This document shows positions 26,301 to 34,800 of a stretch of DNA of 64,000 nt, piece after piece. The stretch lies in NCBI GenBank assembly GCA_018223365.1, contig JAGTTP010000001.1, forward strand, positions 1,306,822 through 1,370,821, in the 5' to 3' direction. Numbering within the stretch: position 1 is the stretch's first letter; each line of letters begins with the position of its first letter. The notes below the pieces were generated by a model that did no database searches, had not been told where the DNA came from, and was given only the letters and a program-made list of their open reading frames with translations. The position numbers and the translations under genes are program-made. This stretch comes from Clostridiaceae bacterium Marseille-Q4145 (GTDB taxonomy: Bacteria > Bacillota > Clostridia > Lachnospirales > Lachnospiraceae).

Positions 26301-27476
26301 TGTAAGACGGACCTGCCTTTTGGAAATTACTATCTGAAAGAAATCGCCACAGACAACCACTACATTCTCTCTGACACGGAGTATCCGGTTGTATTTGAAT
26401 ATGCGGGACAGGATACGGCCCTTGTTGAAATCAGTGCCAATGATGGAGCAGCCATTGAAAATGACTTGATTTACGGTGAAGTTCGAGGACTGAAAAAGGA
26501 CGATAGCGGTAACGTCCTGGGCGGTGCGTTGATTGGTCTGTTCGCCGCCGATACTGAGGAATTTACAACTGATACTGCGATTCTGACTGCCACCTCCGCA
26601 GAGGATGGCAGTTTTTCTTTTGTCCAGATTCCTCTCGGTAACTGGATCGTCCATGAGATCAAAGCTCCGACAGGTTATGTGCTTTCCGACAAGAATTATC
26701 CGGTAAGCATTGAAGCAGACGGTTCTGTTATTGAGGTCGAACTGGAAAACACGCTCATCCGTGGAACTGTACAGCTTACCAAGGTAGATAAGGATTACCC
26801 GGATAACAAGCTGACCGGTGCAGAATTTGAAATCTATCGTGACAGCAACGGCAACAAGAACCTGGATGCCGAAGATGAAAAGTTGGGTACGCTCATGGAA
26901 GTCAGCACCGGTGTTTATGAAATGAGCGAGCTGACCTATGGCGGCTATCTGGTGAAGGAAACCAAAGCTCCGGAAGGTTTCTATCTGGACAGCAATGCTT
27001 ATTACTTTGAAATCATCGAACACGGAAAGACCGTGACGGTAGAAAACGAAGCCGGTAAGGGCTTTATCAATGCGGCACAGGTGGGCAGTCTGAAAATCAT
27101 CAAGACATCTTCGGACGGAAAAGTGGAAGGTTTCTCGTTCCGTGTGACCGGTGCGAACGGCTATGAGCAGGTATTTACCACTGATAAGAACGGCGAAATT
27201 CTCATTGAGGGCCTTCGCATTGGCGATTACACTGTCAGCGAGGTTTCGGACAGTGTATCTCAGAACTATGTGCTGCCTGCAGATAAGACGGCCACAGTTT
27301 TTGAAGGAGCTGTAACCAAGGTGGAAATGCACAATGAGCTGCGGGACACTCCGAAAACCGGTGATGACAGCAATCCTACTCTCTGGATTGCTTTGACGGG
27401 AATTGCTGCTGTGGGTGCTTTGACCTGCAGCGTGCTCGGATTCAAAAACAAGAAGAAAAAGGAGGAGGACGAGTAA
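23343..27476 (+). CDS. Thioester-domain / Cna-B repeat surface adhesin, sortase-anchored
   Basis: A 1377-residue secreted protein. Residues 1-30 are a signal peptide (cut likely after TAFA). A thioester domain follows: Cys83 in FCIQP and Gln142 in TQTLVWEF fit the Cys-Gln pair that can bond covalently to host surfaces. About ten Cna-B/SpaA-type modules come next, each with a start Lys such as GSIGLKKTSEDGK or GTVQLTKVDKD and repeated E[IV].APxGY strands that carry isopeptide bonds. The end is TPKTGD, a membrane helix and KKKKEEDE. It is probably a cell-contact adhesin anchored by the element's SrtB. Start ATG 23343 follows GGAGG. Confidence 0.9.
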   Translation: MKIKQFFKKAAAMVMAAVTVFSLLPATAFAATGDVGTISFTHTYDSAGNVMHYNSSAVINGYTAGGTGKNKYRMYVDGSTAFCIQPGVPLKTGNKLTENSSETWNALSASQKKAVGLALLYGYQGNRDSLTGSDDEKWLATQTLVWEFVTGCRNATGSFAQTDTTVYTLHFGSNYPNSGAAAAYDQIVSALTKHNKVPSFMNGSSRELEYKDGQYVLTLTDTNGVLSEYSFSSSDRSVNISKSGNTLTISSTNAFSGTVQVTATRNNIPVVSESAKLIAYGDPDLQDLVTGVENADDVTAYLNVETPTGSIGLKKTSEDGKVEGITFKVEGNGINQTVKTNAAGEIQIDGLTPGVYTVTEQNYEKYEPQGVQRVTVIGGRTATVTFNNVLKCGALTVTKTSEDGLVEGMKFHLYGTSLSGIAVDEYAVTDSSGKAYFQNVLIGSGYVLEEVDTPIRYVIPENQTAAVEWNCVTEKSVVNVLKKWNVTVTKSDRETGTAQGNASLAGAVYGIYKGDQLIDTYTTDANSQFTTAYYVCGDDWSIREITPSEGYLLDETAYHVGAEAQLYTVEYNSTANDVNEQVIKGSIALIKHTDDGETKLETPEAGAEFSVYLKSSGSYDAAKDSERDYLVCDENGFAQTKLLPYGIYTVHQVSGWDGRELLADFDVYIAKDGQVYRYLANNANFESFIKVIKVDAETGKTIPYAGAGFQIYRPDGSKVEMTFTYPTPTTIDTFYTNDEGYLVTPEKLEYGSGYSLVEVSAPYGYVLNSDPVYFDVTADNATEEGSVTVVEVIKPNMAQKGIIKVSKSGEVFVTVSESDGIYQPVYAVQGLPGAVYEITAAEDVVTPDGTLRCSAGDVVDTITTGDDGLAESKPLYLGKYEICEITAPYGMVLNTEVHTAELVYAGQEIEITETSASFYNERQKAAISLDKVMEQNEKFSIGMNGEITAVTFGLYANEELTAADGSAIPADGMLEILSVNENGHAICKTDLPFGNYYLKEIATDNHYILSDTEYPVVFEYAGQDTALVEISANDGAAIENDLIYGEVRGLKKDDSGNVLGGALIGLFAADTEEFTTDTAILTATSAEDGSFSFVQIPLGNWIVHEIKAPTGYVLSDKNYPVSIEADGSVIEVELENTLIRGTVQLTKVDKDYPDNKLTGAEFEIYRDSNGNKNLDAEDEKLGTLMEVSTGVYEMSELTYGGYLVKETKAPEGFYLDSNAYYFEIIEHGKTVTVENEAGKGFINAAQVGSLKIIKTSSDGKVEGFSFRVTGANGYEQVFTTDKNGEILIEGLRIGDYTVSEVSDSVSQNYVLPADKTATVFEGAVTKVEMHNELRDTPKTGDDSNPTLWIALTGIAAVGALTCSVLGFKNKKKKEEDE

Positions 27477-27565
27477 TGGAACTGAAAACCGGGATTGCCA
27501 TTGGATTGATCGTGTTCATTCTGGCGGCGCTGGTCTTTTTGAAGCTCAAATCTAAAAGAAAGTAA
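27476..27565 (+). CDS. 29-residue single-pass membrane peptide
   Basis: The sequence reads MELKTGIAIGLIVFILAALV and ends with a basic tail KLKSKRK. It starts on the last base of the adhesin stop codon (TAATG) with an AGGAGGACGAG binding site inside the adhesin's end. It is one hydrophobic helix with a positive C-terminus. It may assist the adhesin or sortase in the membrane (inference). A hairpin follows directly. Confidence 0.65.
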   Translation: MELKTGIAIGLIVFILAALVFLKLKSKRK

Positions 27566-27571
27566 TGACCT

Positions 27572-27599
27572 GGGGCGGCTGAAATATGCCGCCCCATTT
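27572..27599 (+). terminator. Hairpin terminator after the adhesin operon
   Basis: GGGGCGGC and GCCGCCCC pair perfectly around TGAAATAT. The following ATTTA is a weak U-tract, so termination may be partial. Confidence 0.7.
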
Positions 27600-27628
27600 A
27601 CATATCAAGGAAGGAGCGTTGAATCGAG

Positions 27629-28399
27629 ATGAAAATCAGGGTTTATCAAATCAATTCGGGCAAAGATGAAAACCGAATGATGTTCATGGCATATGATCGG
27701 CTGGAGCTGTTTCAGGGAAGCTCAGAGATAGACTGCAAAATCTATGACAAGGTATATGACAAAGAAGTAGATTGCAGCAATCTGGAAGAAGTTTATACGC
27801 TGCTGAATATCAATCGTCCGGCAGATTACAGAGGTCATTCTCTCTCTGTTTCTGATGTGGTGGAGATTTATGAAGGCGATACGGTACCACATGGATTTTA
27901 CTTCTGTGACAGCTTTGGCTTCAAACAGGTTACTTTCCACCCGGAGGAATGTGGTATCAGTGAATGCATCAATGGGCAGGACACAGGAAAAATCAGCGTT
28001 CTGTTTGTTGAACCGGGCAAATATCCAAGGATGATTGAGATTGAAGATTCTCTTGAGGCCATGCAGCGTGCTGTCAAAGGCGATATTGAGGAATTTATGC
28101 CATATGAGGACGAGGTCGCAATCATCTGTAATGAGGAAAGTAAGATGAATGGTATGCCTCCGAACCGAGCGATTTATTATGAGGCGGAAGGCGCACAGAG
28201 CAGGAAGATGGCAGATATTATTTTCGGTCCGTTCTTTGTTTGTTACGCGCCTGCAGAGAGCGAGAAGTTTCTCAGTTTGCCCAAGGAACTCGCACAGAAA
28301 TATGAGGCACAGTTCAAATTTCCAGAGCGCTTTTTCAAGCATGGCGATGAAATCAAGGCGGTGCCATATAAGCCAAAGTCCAAGGAGCAGGAACGATGA
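27629..28399 (+). CDS. YodL-like plus DUF3846 protein
   Basis: A 256-residue protein with two parts. Residues 1-~110 resemble the YodL-type domain (VYQINSGKDENRMMFMAYDRLE, YDKVYDKEVDCSNLEEVYTLLN, GFYFCDSFGF). Residues ~120-256 resemble DUF3846 (VLFVEPGKYPRMIEIEDSLEAMQ, NRAIY, FFVCYAP). Both are common in Clostridial ICEs and of unknown function, though they lie near antirestriction genes. It ends SKEQER, whose codons supply AAGGAG for the next gene. Confidence 0.75.
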   Translation: MKIRVYQINSGKDENRMMFMAYDRLELFQGSSEIDCKIYDKVYDKEVDCSNLEEVYTLLNINRPADYRGHSLSVSDVVEIYEGDTVPHGFYFCDSFGFKQVTFHPEECGISECINGQDTGKISVLFVEPGKYPRMIEIEDSLEAMQRAVKGDIEEFMPYEDEVAIICNEESKMNGMPPNRAIYYEAEGAQSRKMADIIFGPFFVCYAPAESEKFLSLPKELAQKYEAQFKFPERFFKHGDEIKAVPYKPKSKEQER

Positions 28400-28794
28400 T
28401 TGAGCCATATTATTCCCCGTGGGGGAAAGTACAGCATTGTGAGGAACTTACGCCCAATGTCTTTTCTGTTTCTACTGCCAGTCATGGAGGCATTATGGCT
28501 GATGCGAGGAAAGCAAGACGTATCTTTTCTGCGGAGGCCATAAAATGCGCTTTTTATGAGGAAGGGTTTTATTGCTTTGAGGAGGACTGTGCAGCCCCGG
28601 TAGCAATTCGGGAGCTGATGGATAAAGAGCTATGGACACCCCCGGTCAACGAATACTGGAAGCCAGGTGCATACGAGAAATGTATCAATGACAGTGTGCA
28701 GCGATACTACCCGACTTACTGGAAGGCAAGGCAGGAGGGCAAGACAAACCAAACCGCACAGATGAGCAGTAAGGACAGAGGGGACGCACGATGA
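28396..28794 (+). CDS. ICE-associated protein of unknown function, DUF7007-like
   Basis: A 132-residue protein with YYSPWGKVQHCEELTPNVFS and VSTASHGGIMA near the N-terminus, a pattern I associate, from memory, with DUF7007. No catalytic motif is visible. Its ATG overlaps the upstream stop by 4 bases, and the giant helicase gene follows after 84 bases, so the three are probably one operon. Confidence 0.6.
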   Translation: MIEPYYSPWGKVQHCEELTPNVFSVSTASHGGIMADARKARRIFSAEAIKCAFYEEGFYCFEEDCAAPVAIRELMDKELWTPPVNEYWKPGAYEKCINDSVQRYYPTYWKARQEGKTNQTAQMSSKDRGDAR

Positions 28795-28878
28795 ATAAGT
28801 CCTGTTACAACATCAGGATACAGAGAAGCACGGAATGACTTGGAGCAAAATTTAACACGATGACAGGAGGTGTACCAG

Positions 28879-31800
28879 ATGGCGAGAAAATATGAAATTA
28901 TTACGGAACTATACCGTAAAACGGTTCTGGGGCTGACGTCCCCACAGAATTGGCAGAGCTTTCTGTCCACAGCCTGCCATAACTTCCGCCTTCCCTTTGA
29001 TGAGCAGGTGCTTTTATATGCACAGCGCCCGGATGCAACCGCTGTTTTACCGATTGAAGGAAGAAACGGTTGGAACAGACGCTTTGGCCGCTGGGTCAAT
29101 CGAGGGGCAACGGGTATTGCCGTTTTTGACGGCGAGTCCGTAGGACGTTCTCGGCTGAAATATTATTTTGACATTTCGGACACTCACGAAAGTCGATTTG
29201 CGCGTCCCGTCCCGATTTGGACGATGCGCCCGGAGTATGAAAGCACAGTGATAGAATCACTGGAAAACAGTTTTGGAGAACTGGAGGACAAAGCTGACCT
29301 TGCTTCGGCACTGCTTTCAGCGGCCAAAAATGCCGTAGAGGACAATATGCAGGACTACCTCGCAGAGCTGAAATATTATAAGGAAAGCAGTTTTCTGGAG
29401 GAATTGGACGATCTGAACATTGAGGTGGAGTATCGCAGGACACTGGAAAACAGCATTGGTTTTATGCTGCTGGTGCGCTGTGGTATTGACCCGGCAAATT
29501 ATTTTACGGATGATGATTTCCGTGATGTTGTAGATTTTAATACCCCGAATACCCTCAATGCCCTTGGCGCGGCAACCGGTGACATCGGACAGATGTGCTT
29601 ATCTACCATTTCCAGAACAGCACTCACATTGCAAAGACAGGCTGAAAAGGCAAATCGCACATTTGAAGAAAAGCCTGCTATCCAGTATTCTGAAGCTGAA
29701 ATAGATACCACAACACCTGAAAGGAGCGAAAATCATGAGCGAACTGACATACACGATGCAGAACGGATACCGACTGCCGAATCTGCTTCCGCCCCAGGAG
29801 CCGGAAATGCACCTTGGGAAATACGCATTGCTCCGGAGAACATACCTGAAACAACACCGGAGAGTGACTTACACGAATCTGCTGACATCGGGCAAGCTGA
29901 ACCAGCATTTGATGGAGATCGAGCAGACAGCCTTCTCCCGGATGGAGCTGCTGACCAGTCAGATGGCGAAAGCGGAGAACGTGACAGAGGAGCTGAAAGC
30001 CAGCGACCCGATGAAATGGACCGGCCTGATGAACAACATCCGTCATTCAGCGGAGGAGATCATTCTGACGGAGCTGATTTACCATTAACCGAAGAACTTG
30101 ATGAAACCCAGGAGGCGGACAGCGCAGAGCTGCCCGCCTTTTTGAATGATAAGCTGATCATGGCTATCATTTCCAATAAGGACGATGACCTGAAATATAA
30201 AAAGCAGCAGATTGAATTGTACTTTTCCATCCACCCGGAGGAAGCAGACCGGGCAGAGTATCTGAAATCTGCTTATCAGGACAGATATACGGAACTCTTA
30301 GTGGATGGCGTGCGTATCGGTTATAAGCCGCAGCCGGACGGACTTCTGATGTGGGAAGGCGCATACCTCTCCCGTACCAGCGAGTCCGTTTTTTCATGGG
30401 ATATTGTTGCCGGTTGGACTGCTCAGTTGATCGACAAAAAGGAATACTTCATCAACACCACAATTACGCCGCCGAAGAACTATGACAGCCAGCAGTTGAC
30501 GCTATTTGATTTTGCTGATTTCAATGCCGAGCCGCAGGAGCCAGGTGGGCAGCTTTCCTTTATACTTCGTCCGCAGCTTTCGCAGCAGGTCATTGACGAA
30601 GCACTTTGCATCGGTGCCAATGACCGCAACAGCCGTCTTATCATCTGCGCGTATTTTATGAAAGACCATACACCGGAAGAAAACGCCTCATTCCTTGCAA
30701 AGCACTACGGAACCAACGGAGCAGGGTTTTATATCAATGAGCGTAAACATGCGATTTGGTACGGAGAGGAAGGCATTCGCATTTCGGATGGCGAGTCTGC
30801 GCAGAGCCGTCATGCTACCTTGCTGACCTGGGAACAGGCCGCAAGGCGTATCCGGGAACTTCTGGACATGGGGCGCTATATGCCGCAGCAAGAGCTTGAC
30901 CGTGTGGTGGAGTATGAACAAAGAACACTGGCTGAACGCTTGGCACTGACTGCGCGTGATTTTTCACAGGATGCCAGGGATGCGGGCTATGCGCCTACCC
31001 TTAATCTTGCATTGTCTGCAAAAGGCGGTTTTCCGGAGATTGAGCAGCAGATTTTTGAGCTGTTGAAGAACCCGGATATGCTGCAGAAGATCACAGCAGA
31101 GTGGAACGAATTTGTGGAAGCGCATGAGAAGAATCGTGAGTTACTGCGATTTTCACATGCCCGTCCGAAAGAACTGCTCCAGTCGCTCACGGATTTGGAA
31201 CGGGAGCCGATCACCTTTACTGCCGCCGAAGCGTATGAACCTCAGCGCCGTTTCTTTATCTCTATGGATGAAATCGACAATGTGCTTCGCGGTGGAAGTG
31301 AGGAGTATCGGCTTGCTGTCTATTCCTATTTCGTCAACCATCCTGATTTGAAAGATCGGGAGAAATACCTGAAAAATTATCACGGTGAATACAGTGGTTA
31401 TCACGGAGGCAACGATAACCGCACCTATACCAGCAAAGGATTGTCATTCAGTCACGGTGATCTGACGCAGCCCTATGCAAAAGTGGAGTTGAAATGGGGC
31501 AGCATAGCAAAACGCATCAGCATAATGATTTCGCAGGACAGATTTCTTTCTGACAAGGACCGTGAAGCAATGGCAGGCTATGAGATCAGGCAGCTTGCCA
31601 GAAGCATTCACAGTTTTTTTATAGATGCACCGGAGCTTTATCCGCGCCCCTATAAATTCAATGCCATTGCAGATTATTGGGAAGGTGTTCAGGAGGTATA
31701 TGAACAGTTGACTGTCCCGACCCGCGTAGAGGAAATCTATCAAATGATGTTGCCACTGTGGGAAGCAACGCCCCAGGATGACCGGCATTATGAGATACGA

Positions 31801-34800
31801 AAAGCCGGACTGGAAAATATGCAGGCATATCGGGACGGTACTTATTCTGTGTTCAATCGAGGGCAGACATTTAGACCGCTTTTCGCCAATTCGGAAATAC
31901 CGGCTGAAGAAAAGCAGTCCAATCATTATCATGACCTTGCATCAGAGCTTTTGCATTTCTACAAGGAATATGACCCCTATGACTATCGGGACAATATGGA
32001 ATTGGGAGATACCGATGCAGATGCTCTGGACAGCCTGGAACAGCGGCTTCAAAACGCAGAACAGCGCAGAGAAATTCTTGATACCCTCCAATCTTATCTG
32101 GATAATACTGACCCGGAAGAAGATATTGCTTCCGAGCTGGAATTGTTCATGGAGTGGCTGCAGGAGATTGCAGATGAGCCAGTTCTGAATGATGCGCTGC
32201 AAGAGGCAAAAGTGCTTATCAACGAATATTGTATGGAAGAATTTGAGCAGGAGGCGGATTATTCCGACCTTAGTCATGTAGATTTGGCATTCAGCGCCAC
32301 GTCTGACAGTGCTCATACCGTAGAGATTTTCGCAGACCTTACTGCTTTTCGACTGGTGTATCAGGTGGATGGCGAAGTTGTCCATGAGATTGCCTGTGAT
32401 AGTCTGACGGAGCTGAATAGTTATCTGGCCAATCTCGATTTTGATGAGATGGTCGCCCTTGCAGATGAGCAGTATCAGCAGAGGCATCCAGAATTGGAAG
32501 AAGTCGAAGCACCTGCTGAAAACAAGCAGCCAGAGGTTCTTGCTCCGCCCAGAGCCAAACGGGAACGAGTGGTGTTCACCACCCTGCACCCGGAGATACC
32601 TGCAGATCAGCGGCACAATTTCCGTATCACTGATTCTGAGTTGGGGTATGGAACCCGGAGTGAAAAGTATGCGGCCAATGTTGCAGCTATCCGCTGCCTG
32701 AAACAGATCGAAACTGAGGAACGCCTTGCTACACCAGAGGAGCAGGAGATTTTGTCGCGGTATGTCGGTTGGGGTGGACTGTCGGATTGCTTCGATGAGC
32801 GCCACGGAAAATATCTGGAGCTGAAATCCCTGCTGGATGAAGAGGAATATGCCGCAGCCCGTGCCAGCTCCCTTACCGCGTTTTATACCTCACCGGTCAT
32901 TATTCAGGCGATGTATCAGGCGCTTGCTCAGATGGGCTTCCAGCAAGGAAACATTCTGGAACCGTCCTGCGGCGTCGGCAATTTCATCGGTATGCTGCCG
33001 GACAGTATGTCAGAAAGCAAAGTTTATGGTGTGGAGCTTGATTCCATCAGTGGCCGAATCGCCCGGCAGCTTTACCAGAACAGCAGCATTGCGGTGAACG
33101 GTTTTGAAAAAGTGCAGATGCCGGACAGCTTCTTTGATGTGGCTATCGGCAATGTACCCTTTGGCGACTTCAAGGTTCGGGATAAAAAGTACGATAAAAA
33201 CCACTGGCTTATTCACGATTACTTCTTTGGAAAAACGCTGGATAAAGTGCGTCCGGGCGGTATTGTAGCGTTCATTACTTCCAAGGGAACACTGGATAAG
33301 GAAAATTCTGCTGTCCGCAAATATCTGGCTCAGCGTGCAGACCTGATCGGAGCGATTCGTCTGCCGAACAATGCATTTAAGGCCAATGCCGGAACAGAAG
33401 TTACCAGCGACATTATCTTTCTGCAAAAGCGCGACCGCATGACGGACATTGAGCCGGATTGGGTGGGGCTGGATACAGATGAGAACGGTATCCGTATGAA
33501 CCGCTACTTTGTCCGGCATCCCAAAATGATTTTGGGTGAAATGGTCATGGAATCTACACGGTTCGGTATGGACAGCACCTGCCGGGTTTATGAGAATGCA
33601 GATTTGTCCGAACTTCTTTCTGAGGCAGTGCAGAACCTTCATGCTCAGATCACCGAATATGAAATGGAGGAACCGGCTGAGGAAGATCTCTCGATACCGG
33701 CAGACCCGGCGGTACGCAATTTCAGCTATTGTCTTGTAGATGGCAAGGTGTACTACCGGGAAAACTCCCGTATGCACCCAATGGAAGTGTCGGTCACTGC
33801 TGAAAATCGTATTCGCGGCATGATCGCGCTTCGGGAATGCGTGCGCAGTTTGATTGAGTATCAGACAGAGGGCTACCCGGATGAGGAAATTCAGAAAGAG
33901 CAGGCTGAGCTGAACCGTTTGTATGATGCCTATACAGCAAAATATGGCCTGCTGTCCAGCCGTGGAAACAGTCTTGCATTCGGTGAGGATTCCAGCTATT
34001 GCCTGCTTTGCTCTCTGGAAGTGCTGGACGAAGAAGGAAAGCTCAAACGGAAGGCAGATATGTTCACCAAGCGGACCATACGTCCGCATGAGGCTGTCAC
34101 CAGTGTGGACACTGCCAGTGAAGCCCTTGCTGTATCTATTTCCGAAAAAGCACGGGTGGACATGGAGTATATGGCAGAGCTGTCCGGGAAAAGTGAGGAA
34201 GTATTGGCTTCCGAGCTTTCTGGCGTTATCTTCCGGGACATTCAATGCGCCGAGGAAGCCGCCTTTATTCCAAAGGCATTTGTGGAACTGAGCCAGTTCC
34301 CGTTTGTCACAGCAGATGAGTATTTGTCCGGCAATGTGCGTAGAAAGCTCCGAATGGCAAAGGCGCTTTATGAAGTGTTACCGGCTGAAAAGAAAGCGTT
34401 GATTGCCAAGAATGTTGAGGCATTGGAGGCGGTGCAGCCGGTTGATCTGACCGCTGCTGAAATCGGTATTCGTATTGGCGCGAACTGGGTCCCTATGGAT
34501 GTGTACCAGAAATTCATGGAAGAAACCTTCGGCACCAGTGTTTATGCCAGAAGCCGCATTCACATTCTGCGTTCCGAGGCCACCGGGCAATGGGCCGTTA
34601 CAGATAAGAATGCGGACCGCAGCAATATCAAGGTGGTCACGACCTACGGCACCAAGCGCATGAACGCCTATCAGATTCTGGAGCAGACCTTAAACCAGCG
34701 GGATGTGCGGGTATTTGACTATGTGGAGGACGAAAATGGCAACAAAAAGCCGGTCCTGAACAAGAAGGAAACTGCAATCGCCCAGGACCGGCAGGAGTTG

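Noticed and set aside
24591..27332. A 913-residue minus-strand open frame opposite the adhesin
   Set aside because: Shadow of the Cna-B coding frame. It has no domain, no start signal, and unusual amino acid use.
33010..34245. A 411-residue minus-strand open frame inside the helicase gene
   Set aside because: Antisense shadow of a clear methylase-helicase coding region with no recognisable features.
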